From: Edolisoma coerulescens
Taxonomy: Eukaryota; Chordata; Aves; Passeriformes; Campephagidae
Assembly (NCBI GenBank): GCA_013397115.1
Contig: VWZW01004028.1
Span: forward strand, 1 to 64,000
Length of the DNA stretch: 64,000 nt
Direction of reading: 5' to 3'
Positions 50,301 to 62,300 of the stretch are shown piece after piece. How positions within the stretch are numbered: position 1 is the stretch's first letter; each line of letters opens with the position of its first letter. A program made the translations under genes and the position numbers. The notes under the pieces were generated by a model, which was given only the letters and a program-made list of their open reading frames with translations, was not told the DNA's origin and did no database searches.

Positions 50301-53300
50301 AGTCCTATTCTAGGGTTTTTGTTTTCTTCCCTGAAAAAAACCCCCAAACTGTGAAAATCTGGTTTTTTTCTGCAGCCTTGTGCTGAGGTTTTGTAGGGGT
50401 GATACTGCAGATAAATCCAAGCCACACTCTGCTCTTAACTGAGAGATCTGTGATACCTACTCAGCATCCCAGTGTCAGGTATTAGGTCTTCGTGTGGGTG
50501 AAGTGTACTGGAGTGGGTGTTTTTAGCATTCAGGAAAAGATTGGAGAGTCTCCTCAGGTTTCTTTTCTGAGAGGTTTTGTTTATTCATCACAAATAAAGG
50601 GCTGGGGGTTTTTTTACATGTAAAGGCTTAATTCTGCTTGGTTTCAGCAGTAATATGGTAAGAACTTTCTCTGCTGTATGGAAATCTGATGACTCAAGGC
50701 ACCACTGCTTTCAAAGAATTCCTTTAGACCAAAGTTGTAGTATTCTTTATCCAAATAAATGCATGTTTCTGCCAAAAGTCCTATGGATAGGCCTGAGGTC
50801 CCCCAGTAACTTGCACCACCTGCCTTCCTCACTTGAAGACTCCCAGCCTGCATTTGACACCTCACAGTTGTGTGGTTTTCCTGCTCAAGGAGATTTTGTG
50901 CACCATCAAGGTATCATGTTCAGCTCAGCTTGCTGTCTTGAGAGTCATATCCAGAGTCCGAAGGTCAGATTTTCTGTATAGCTTTCTTCTGTTTCTCCCC
51001 AAGTTAAGCTCTGCGTTTAAGTATGGTTATGGTGGGAGAGAAATCTCTGGACAAGCAGCCAGAGAAGCTTTTTCCTCAAAGGCACATGTGCCTGCAAGTG
51101 CCTTTGCAGTTGAAGCAGTAACTGTGCTCTGAGCTTGGTCTGCTCTGGCTCAAAGGATGAGCACCTCCTGTGAGGCTGCTTGGCACTGCCATATTGGGTG
51201 CTCCGGCTGGATTTCTCTCCTGTGGCAGCAGGAGTGTGACCTTGGGTAACTTCTGTTTCAGAACCAAGAGGACAGCACATCCAGCAACCCCTACGCTTTG
51301 TCCAACTCCGTAACACCCCCCTTGCCCACGTTCGCCCGGGTCTCCAATGCCTACGGCTCCTACCAGGACTCCAACATCCCATTTCCACGGACCTCTGGAG
51401 CCAGGTTCTGTGGTGCAGGTCAGCCTGTCACTGATACATTAAAACAGCTACCTGGGGAATGGTCCTTTTAAATGTCTTGGGGAACACTTGCCTCTGAACA
51501 AGACGAGGCTTTGGTCACTACCATACAAGGAGTAAGGAATGGTGTTAAAGTAGTGATACTGTAGTAAATTTATAGATGAGACTAGTTAGCAACTGTTTGC
51601 AGTTGGTGTTGCATGCGGGGCTTTAGGATTTGGAAATGCAGAGTGAGCTGAAGAGATAACCTTTGGCTTGTGGCATGCCAGAGGCATTGACAGATCTCTT
51701 TTTATAGAACACTGGGAATAGCCATTTTCCTTGCCTAGTTCTCTCCTACCAGCATCACATTACTGGATGTATGCTGGCATTCCTGTGATTTGGGGTCGAA
51801 CTTACCCCTTGCTGAAGCCATATTCATGTTACTAACCACTCTTTTCTCATTCTACACTCTTTCTGTTGTCCAAAATAGCTTTCCCAAGGTCATTAAGAAA
51901 CTCCTCCTGAATGGGAGATGGGGTACAATCACACCCAGGTTTCCAGGAGAGCATATATGGGGTAAAGATCATTAAAAACCAGGTTAAGAGCTGAGTAAGA
52001 GCTGTTAAGTTTCACTGAGCTGTTTCAGATGCACACATGCCTTCTCTGGACCTGACTGCATCCCAGTTTGAGCACATTTTGAAAGCTGCTTTCCATACAG
52101 GCTTCACCGAATTCCCAAGCAAAAGTAAAATAGAATAATATTGCATTGAATAGGCTCAGTGAAACCTGCTAAGTCCTGAAATTCTTGCAAGAGTAGGTGG
52201 CTGAAGACACTTGAGGTGCTAAGAAACGGGGTTAAGGCTTGTGGGAGAGTGCTTTGGAGTTGGCCTCGGATGGCTGGGGCTCTCCTGTTGAAGAAGAGAG
52301 TTGTACAAGCTGCAGTTGTTTCTCTGCATTGCCAAACATCACCTCATTTACCTCTGGAGTAAGAGTGTTTGGCAAGTTCTGGTGGAGAGTTAAAACATGA
52401 GCATGTATTTGCTCATTTTCTTTTCCTATCTTTTCTCTTAACAGCTGTAAGCCACTTGAAATTGTGCTTTTGAGAGAAACATCTCAAAAACCCCGTGCTT
52501 CGTAGTGGGTTTGCAGGGAGTGGATTTGGGTTGAGAGAATGTGGTTGTCTCCTTTTAGTTTAAAATCACTAAGGGTAGTGGATAAGAATCCAGCCCCTTG
52601 CCTGTGATACATGGGGAAATCTGGTCATTTAAGTTGAAGCACCCCTGAGTAATCTACTCCTTGTTGCATGATCTTTATGCCACGTCCTGTCTCTTCAGGG
52701 TACCTGGTGTACTTCACAAGACCCATGACCATGCACCGTGCCGTGTCCCCGATGGAGCCCACACCCAGGTGAGTGCCCTGTGTGGCATTTGAGATGTGCT
52801 GCTGTCGTGGGCAGGAAAGCAGGAAAATACCAGGTCCTGCACTGGAGCTACTCCCCTCTAGTGTTAGGTGTGCACTCAGCGCAGAGAGCCTGGGCCCCTA
52901 CACCACTGGGGCTCAGCAGAGACTTCTGTCGAGACTGTGGCACCTTTGCTGGCAGCTTGGGTTAGTGGAGATTTCAGTGTGAGCCTGCGGGACGTTTTGG
53001 TGGGAAAAGCCCCTGAAGGCTATTCCCTTTTTTCCAGGTCTCTGTCAGCTTTGTCAGCGTACCATAGTGGCCTCATTACTCCGATGAAGATCCGCACGGA
53101 GACTCCGGGCAACCTGCGTTTGTACAGCGGGAGCCCGACACGCAGCGAGAAGGAGCAGGTCTCCATTAGCTCCTTCTACTACAAAGAGAGGGTAAGTACC
53201 AGACCAAAGCACTGCTCCCAACACATCAGCTTTCATGATCCGTTTTCCTTTCATTTAGCATTGCTAGTAACAGAAGCTTTATATTCCTCTCAAAAAGACA

Positions 53301-56300
53301 TCTTTTTACAGGCAGCTCTGTCAAATGGATTTATCTCCTATTAGTAACTTCTTTACTGATCCTCTCTAGCATCTGCTTATTTTGATGTTTCTCTATGCTG
53401 ACCCTTCACAGTTCCCTTCAGTGCATTACGCTGTCTCCCTTTGCGTTATGTAGGGTTAAAATTTCACCCTTTAAGAAGTTGTAGTCTTCAGATAAGTACA
53501 GGTAGGCAGCTCTTGCTCTTCTGGGTACTCCCTGATGTATATAACTGCAAAGGGTTGTGGCTCTCTGCAGCTTACTGCCAACCTCTCCTGGACTATGGGA
53601 TGTGGTTGGTTATTTCTGTTTCAGGTATCTCTTTCAGGGGTATGTGCCCCTTTGAACCTTTTGGTTTTTTAAACAAAAATAATTTCTACATGATTCTCTG
53701 AAGATCTTCCAATCCACATACTTCTGGTTTAGGTGCAGGTTTTGCTGTTGTTCCTGTTTAAAAGGCTTTGGAGAAAAGTGGGATTTTTTTCCTTCTGGGA
53801 CATGGTGGGTGAGGAAGACCTGTTGTAATTGTAGGGTGGCCGGAGGGTAGTTGTGAAGCAGCTGTGAGGGCCTGATGTGCCTGGAGCAGATGCTGTGGGA
53901 GCAATAGGCTGAGCAGGTTGTTAGAAACAAACTGTGCTTCAGCACGGGGTGAAGTGACTTGCAAAAATGCAGTAAGCTTCCACTGAGAGCCTCAAAATTT
54001 GGGGCATTTGAGTAGTTTGTTCACTGTTCATGCAGAGGACACGAATCTGCTGCAGCAGTGAAGAGCTTCCAGGTACCCCAGGGAAAGCCAAAAGCTGTCT
54101 GCAGTCTGCTGGGAGAAGAGTTTGGGAGTGTGTGTCCCAGGAGCAGAGGAAGTCAAAGCCTTGAACCCTCATCCTTCCTGGGCACCAAAAGAAGTCTTGT
54201 TTTTTGGTGGTGCTGGACGTGACAGCCAGCCCTATCTGTGGGACTGTGTCCTGCTTACATGATGTCATTGCACCTTCCAGCTGTAGGGAGAGCCCCTGTC
54301 CCCAGTGCAAGTTCTGCTTCCATACTGACCCCAGAAGACTCTGAGTCCCTATTTTGTTTCTTTTTCCCTACACAAAGTTTTTTTTTGATGAAAAGAGAAA
54401 ATGGTGCTGCCTGGTACAAGAATTACAGCCTGTCCTAGTCTTTGTAGGAGAGTTTATTTAAAGAGCTACCTCTGTCCTCTGCAGCGGGCTTGTCTCCGAC
54501 ACACAGCTCTCTAAGATGACAGACAAGGCTAAAAATAACATGTGGAACCAGCTTGGTGCAATTTCATGTGACCTGTCTCCCCAGCCGTTGTATTGATGGC
54601 AACAAGATTTTTGTCACAGGATGAAAGAATTCAAGAGAACAAAGCATGTGTGCAGCCATGTCTGCTGAAAGCCAGGGGAAATTCCTGTGTTCCCCTTCCC
54701 CTGCCGAGCTATCTCCTCGCATGCTGGAATAAATGTAAGAACCCTAGCAGGGAGCTAGTTCAAATGTTCTTGCCGGTGAAATAGTCTTTAAAAAAACTCC
54801 AAAAAGCCTGTATCTCCCTTCAGCAGAGGTTTTCTGATTCTTCAGGAGTTGATGTCATGGCCTCTGTTAGATCAATGCTACATATTTTTGTTATTTCATT
54901 GTGACGGTTTTAAAAAGCCCAGACTCCGAGTTTAGTTAACTCCTTGCTCTGAAGCTTGGATTTTATGTTTGCATTAAACAAAAGTTGAAATTTTGTGCAT
55001 CAAACTCTGATGTCAGACAACTTCAGCCCCAAAACTGAATTTGTCAGCCATAACCAAGTATTTAAATCTCATATAGCAACCACTGGCATCACTACCATTA
55101 GCAAACAAATGGAATTTGCCCATTTCTAGACAGGAAAGATGTCATGTTCCCATAAAGGCAGGAGAGCTGCTGATTCCAGCAGAGAGCTCCTTAGTAAGCC
55201 AAAATGAAACTAAATCTGGCTGAGCCTTTCTGTGCTCATTTAAATATGTATATATATATACATATACACATACATACATATATATATATATATGTCTTTC
55301 TCACTTTTTATTCACACATGCACACTCCTCCTTTCTTCCTCCCTCTTTTTCACTCCTCAAAAAAAACCCAACTGAAGAGCAGTAGTCGGCAGAAAGGAGG
55401 AGCTTTATCTATACCGTGGCAGTGCTGTCAGTGTTTTGAACCTGGGTGTCTCTTAAAGAAGGTGCCATGGAGTTGTTTTTTCCCCCTGGAGTTAGAGGGT
55501 GGTGCCAGTGGGGACCTGGGGACAGCTCAGCCTTGCTGTACATGAGGATGGTGACAGTGGTGTCCTTATGCTTCCCATCAGGGAATTGGTGGGGGAACTG
55601 AGCTTAGTTTTGCTGCTTTTCCACTACACTGAATTTCCTTTAACTAACCCTTTTCTCCTTCTCTGTGAGGCCTCCTGGAGGAACCTGTAGCACATGGATG
55701 CAGCCTTCTCCTCTCTCTTTCCATGGGGCCCTGCAGCCAGCCTTGGCTTCCTGGCTGGAGAGCTCTCCCCGCAGTGAGACGCAAGGGGATGTAGAGGCTG
55801 AAGGCATAGTTGATGGTGTGTCTGTCATCAGCAAAAACAAATGCAAAATATATTGTACCTGACTCAAATAGCCCTTTTTATTGTGTTGACTCTTACAGAT
55901 CTGTACACAGAACTTTTTTTCAAGTGAGTGTACAGTAATGCGCTTAGAAAGATTCCATTTGTTGTTGCTATAATACTGTGTTGAGTACCTACTGAAATAT
56001 CTTCAAGTTCCTAATGAAAGCCTACTTTGGAGCTATTCAGCACAGTCAATCAGTGAATTTGATTGCTCACTCAATCTGAATGAGTTTCTCAACCCATTAT
56101 GACAATTTCCACATGGCCCTGCCAAGGCCTCTACATCCCTTCTAATATCCTGACATATGGCTTTTATTGTTTAAAATGAAAGTGAACGGTTACAGTAGGT
56201 TCCAGGGAATGAAGTTCTGGAGAATGCTGGATGTTAAAGGGAATCTGAGTAAGCAGGGGTGTTTATTTAGCTTCCTGCAGATATCTGTGCCATGGCACTG

Positions 56301-59300
56301 GACAGCTGTGTTAAAAATGATGCAGTTTACACTTAGCTGCCTTCCTTTTCAGGCAAGAGGAGTAAAACTGTTTGGAGTTTAGGCATGTGGGGCATTTGGG
56401 TCTTGTCCTCTGCTCAGTTCATGGTATGAACACGGTCACACGAAACAGTTCAGTGCTTCTTGCAGTAATGCAATTCCATGTAGAAGACTTTATTCAGATT
56501 TGTGTTTGCCAAAGTATTCATAGAGGCTGGTGTGGGGCACAGACACAGCAGCCCTTGCTCTGCCAGAGCCATAGGTGATGCTGTGTAGTACAGTTGTGTG
56601 AGGATGAAAGCGGGGATCATGGTTTGCACCTGTTCGTTGTGTACCAGAACCATTGGGAACAGTATCTTTTACTCTGCTGGTTCAGGGCACTTTTCAGTTT
56701 ATTTACCTTTGTCTTTAATTTTCTTGGTGTCTTTCTTCCCTTCTCCTGGGTATAATGTTTTCGCGTACAGATGTCTCCTCGCTCTGCCCGGCGGCGTTGG
56801 TCCATACAAGCAATTAACGACTTCCCGGTACTGTGTGCTGTGCTAATACTGTCCTTGATATGACCCTGTCTTCTGCCCAAGGGCCCAAGAATAAAATGCC
56901 ACCTGCCTGCCTTTGAGTAACCTGCACAGAGCTGAGGGACTCGCACTCCACACAGGGCTTAGGGCTTCACAAGAGCAGTTGCACGTGTAAGTGGGCAAGA
57001 GCAGACAGTAGTTTGCAGGGTGCAATTACTGACCTACAAGATGCCTGTTTCACCTGGCCTTGTGGTCAGGAAAGGATGCCAAGGGGTAATTTGAAGTGTA
57101 AGAAAAGATCAATCTAAGAAACAGAGTGCACTGTAGATGAGCTGAGTGATTATTATACATCATCAACCAACTGATGAGACTGACATTAGAGCACCTAATT
57201 TCTGAAAAGACAAAGCCTTGCTGGAGAGGGAGGGAAGATCACTTAAGAGCTGTGGAAGAAACAAACTGGTTGAGTTTCTGACAACAATCTGTCATCTCAT
57301 TAAAATGAGCTGCCACTTCTCCATGCAATCCACCACACAGTCTTATTTCCTGGATCAATAAATAGAATTTCTTCTTAACTTGTGATCTTCTCCCAGCTCT
57401 TGGAATTGCACCACCCTGCATTCATTTAGAGTGGTTGCACTTCAGCCACCATGGCAGGTACTCTCTCCTCCTGGCACCTGCCCTTTCAAGTCTGCTTTGA
57501 CAGTGGTTTTCTGTTAGTCAGGTCCATGTGTCCCTCAAGCATCAACATCATTCATGAACATCTTGATGATACCAGGATTGCTCAAGCTGTGCTGTACCTT
57601 TGGGCAATTACTATTTCATCACTCATCTTCCAAGCATAGACAAAGCTCAGAAAACTCCATTTCAATTTAAAGATGATCTCTTTAAATCTGTTTGTCTTAA
57701 TGTCTGCATGAACAACTGTTTTTTCACAGCTGCTGTCCTTCATGCTCTCTTCATAAGACAGCAGGGAATAAAATAGAATCCTGTAACACCTAATTTAACT
57801 TGGTATAATAGGATCAAATTTTCCTCATTACAACGGTTCTAAGACTGTACTAGAAAATAATAGGTGAAAGAAACCAGAAGTAATTTACTTGACTCCATCA
57901 AGGCTTTTTGCAAAGAGCTAGTAAAGAAATGTGAGCAGCAGAGGCAAGAAATTAAGTTCTGTCTTGAATCAGGAGCAGACTGAAAGAAAATTAAGCAAGG
58001 AACTTGCCAGCTTGTGTGGTAAATTGTAGAGCACGAAGGCCACAGTTTAATTCCCTTACCACTGGCCTGGAAGGAAGAGCAAGTAGTGATGTGGTAAAGT
58101 TATAATTTTGTGTAACATATACTTAAAAGGGATACAGGGATTATGGCAAGCCTTGAAGGATTGATTGTATTTGTGGATAACCTTTGGAAGAGGCTAAACT
58201 GGCTCTCTAAAGTGGCAGCAGTGCCTAAGGTGAAGACACAGGCATACACGAGGAGAGGTATAGGTTATTAGTGCAAATCACGTGCCTTCCTTCTGGAAGA
58301 AGAGCTCAGCATTGCTCAAGGTGTTTGGGGAAGCAAGAGCTAGCAAGTTTACAAGAAGCAATAATTCCTCTTGCTTTCTAGCCTCCTCTTCTGAAGTGCC
58401 TATGCTTCAGGGCACGTGCCAGCTATTGATTAATGGAAGCTATAAAGAAATATTCATGCTGTGGGGCACTTGATTCAAAAGGGCCTTGGATTTTTTAGCG
58501 CCTTTGTGGCAGGTGCCTGATACTGTGGGAGATGCTGGAAATAGTAAATGTTGATTATTTTGAAGAGAAAGTCCAGGCAGTGCTGCATGAGCCACATGGG
58601 GGAGTTAATCTGTAGGCAGTTGTTCAGAATAAAGGAGCATAGCTTTCCATGGGGAGGAAGCAATTTCTGCATTTTATTTTAAAAAAATAAATATCAGAAG
58701 CAGCTTGAATCTGACTTGAGCAAGTTTAACTATTTTGTACATGTCTTATTGCAGCTTAATCTCTTGGCATCGAGTCTGTTCTCTTCTGGTCACAACCTTT
58801 ACCTTTGCCTTACTAATGCCAGTTTATACCACAAACCCTGAAATTTTGCATATGCTGATGTGAAACAGGCATTTTACATTTCAGGATCCTACTTAGAGCA
58901 CTGCCTGCCTCAGCAGGATCCAAAGGCACACACACCCAAATGTTCAGCATCCTTTCCAAGCAGGCACGCGGCATTTTGCACCTCCTTCTGCTGACTATGC
59001 AGTGATGATGGTGGTTGCTACAAAGCAGTTGGTGGCTTATTCTTGGGCTATCTGTTTCTACATGTAACCCATTTACTGCCATAGTTATCACCTCAGACTG
59101 CAGCAAATTACAGCCTTGGGGATAGTAGTGCAGGTGCAGGCTGGCTTTTTTAGTCATTATTCAGAGCTGTTCCCTGCTGTCACCTCCAACCCCACGATTG
59201 CCATAAATGCTTTGGTTTCTTTCCTTCTCGTGCTCTGAGGAACTGATGAGTCTTAATTTACTTATCACTGTAGCTATTTTCTTTTGTATCTTCCTCTCGT

Positions 59301-62300
59301 TAAACTGACGAGCAGCTGGGTAGATGCAGTTCTCCTTGGCATGGATTCTAGGCTTCAGAAAGAGCTAGAAATGTCGTGGGCAGTGCAGAAGACCTGTGCC
59401 TTTGTCCTTCAGCTGCCTGTAGCTAGCTTGGTGCACGTCGATTTCTGCTTCAGCTCCGACTGTTATGTTCCCTGCTCCCCATCCTGACCTGTGCTCCAGC
59501 CCCTAGGAAGAGATGTATTTTCTGTTCTACCCTAATGCCCCTGAACCTTGGTGACACCTTTTGATTACACCGTAGTGGGAGCTCCTCCTGGGAGAAGAGG
59601 CCGAATGGGAGGGAGGTGGACCTTGGCCAGAAAAACCCAATCTAGAGCTTTCTTTGTCTCTGGTAATCCCTGTTAAAACCACTCAGATACCGCCTGGTAG
59701 AGAGCTGCTCCTGTAATTAACACCAGCAATTACTGGATTTAAAGTAGAACTTTTGCTGTCAATGGGGATGAACTTTACCCCATCCATGATGGTTCCCATA
59801 CTTCTGATTGTGGGGTTTTTTTCTAACTCTTACTTGCTGTAGCTGAAGTAAACCTGAATTGCAAAAAACCCAGACATTTTTAATGGTGGCCCTGCATGTA
59901 GCTTTATGCTTTTTTTCTGTCACAGCTTTAGGGGCTGGAAGTGGTGGGTATGGAAGTGTAGTACAGGCAGGGCCTGCAGCTGTCAACTAACTCCACTCCT
60001 GGAGCTGCACCAGTAAAGAATTAGGGTTTCTCTTTTTGCCAGTAAATAAGCAGTGTTAAAAGGAAGAAAACAGGACAATTTTGGTTTGAGTCCAAGTTTT
60101 CAGGGGGTTCTGATACATTTAGTGTTTCCATTTGTCTGGTGATATGCTAAAAGCAAGCAGTGGAAACCATTCATGACAGCTCTTTTTCATTCTCATCTTC
60201 ATTTGTTGTCATTCTCCTCCAAAAAACCAAAAAGACTCAATTGCCTGTGGAAAATGATATGTGTTGTCCATGTTTCTAGTCTTGAGTGCCTGTTGGGAGG
60301 CTTCTTCAGTCCGCTCTTGCAGGGGGAGGAGCAGGTTGAATCTGTTCCCAAAGACTGGGCAGAGGGAGCTCTCCATCGACTCTGAGTCCTGGGGGGGCAG
60401 CTGGCTTATAGATGGTCAGGAGGTGGCAAGTTGCTCTCCAAATTACCTGCCAGGCTCTAGAAGCTCTCGTTGATAGCCCTGCAGAATGTGGTTCTGTGTC
60501 TGCAAGCCTGGGCTCAAACACCTGCTCAGACACAGCACAAATAACATCTTTTGCTGTGAAAAGCCTGGTAGCCCTTCCAGGACAGTGCCTGAGCTCTTTC
60601 CTCCTGGCATGTCATTGTGCTGGGGCTCCCAAGCTTTACTCATATCCTGGTTTTGGTAGCATCAGCAGCTCCTTGCCGCACCTAGGAGACAGCATTTACT
60701 GCCCTGAGAAGGAATGAGGTACAGGTGCCACTGTTACTTGGGAATCTTGCTGTAATACAGCCCACATCTTTCAGCATGGGAAGGGCAGCTAAACTTTAAG
60801 GTGTTATCAAAACAGGATTAGCCTGCCCAACATCAAGAGAGGCAGAGCTGATCCAGACTGTGCCTTGATTAGGAACTGATGGAGTGAAGAGAGGTGGTTC
60901 TCCCACCTGACCTCATTCTAGCCACCTTCCACTGCATAGTGCTTTTCAGCTTCAGGGGATAGATAAGTACTGCAGGCAGATTCCTCTTGGATGAATTAGG
61001 ATTTGAGGGGATGTGGCAAAGAACTAGTCAGTCAGCTTTTCCAGAGCACTGGATGCTGACAGCCCTGTTTCTACCAGTCTTTCATGCCTCTGAATGTTGG
61101 ACACCATGCAATCTCTGCTCCTCTTTACTCTGGGGAGTGGTGGAAGATCAGGGAAATGGTGATGCTGTGTAATATGAGCATCCCTGGAAAAACCCACCTT
61201 TGCCTCCTTTGAGGCTGAAATGCCTTCTTCACTTACTGTCAAGCTGGAGCCTCTGATCCTCAGCCACACAGTGTTCAGAGAAACTTTAGGAGCTCATCCT
61301 TTTTGCTTCTTGTGGCATGTGCTAGTAGTATGCTCAGCATGGCAAGATCTCCTCAGCACATTGGCCTAAGCTTGGGCCAGGCAGGCAGAGGATTTCTTAA
61401 GGTCATGAGGAGTTTTTTAAGGACATTTTGTGTCTGATAAGCCTGCCCAGGTTCTCACAGGACTGATTGGTCATGGTCAAAAGCCATTTGGCACTCAGCT
61501 GTCCCAGAGCTGGCCTCACACCCATAGTAAAGGTGACCCTGCTTGCAGATCCAAGTCCTACCCTTCCTGTATCCCAGTCTGCTCTTTAGGAGCACCAATG
61601 TGAGCCTGTGTGAGCAGTGTCTGCCTTGCAGAGCCATCAGCACAGGGCTGCCTTGCTGGCCCCTTGAGAGAGGGGCTGTTCTGCTTCGATGAGGTGTGGG
61701 AAACCCCAGCATGAGTGCCCCAGGAGAGCCTCTTTAGCTCAGCATGCCCAGGCACTTCCGTGTCGGTCCGTCGGCTCTGTGTGGCAGTGAGGGAACATGC
61801 CATAGGAGAGCAGCATTGCAAAGCACTGGAACCCTGCATAGCAGCCAGTAGAGCCTGCATAGCAGCTCTTCAGTAGAGCTCCAGTGCCTTCTGCCTGTCG
61901 TGCTGCCACACATCCTCTCATCCCTCCTCCTTACTCTTCTAGAGCGAGGAGCTGGAAGAGGTCAGGATACCAGACAAATACTCTATTGTGTTTCACACAG
62001 CCAAGGTAGCTTTATGAAGCTTGGCTTTTAGATGGCCTCTGTATCTGTTACAGGGAGTATTTGGGAATCTTGGCTTCTTGTTTCTGTTCCCTTCTGTTGG
62101 TTCCTCTCCTTTCTTCTCCCCCCTCTTATGTCCTGAGCCAGCTAGAAGTAGCTAGGGATCCTTGCTAGGAAACCTTGGGCCCTGCTTTATCATCTGCCAG
62201 TTGTTTGTTTGAAGCTGTTGATAAAGCAGGAGGTGGGAGGCGTGTGCTGGCTCTGAACAGGGCTGTTCTCACCCTGAGAGGGCAGACCTAGAGACAGTCT

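Noticed and set aside
55737..55862. Possible alternative last exon of WDR59 (acceptor ccctgcag, in-frame open to TGA)
   Set aside because: Phase fits exon 18, but no donor in a compatible phase and no nearby AATAAA were seen, so it is weaker than the two cassette candidates.
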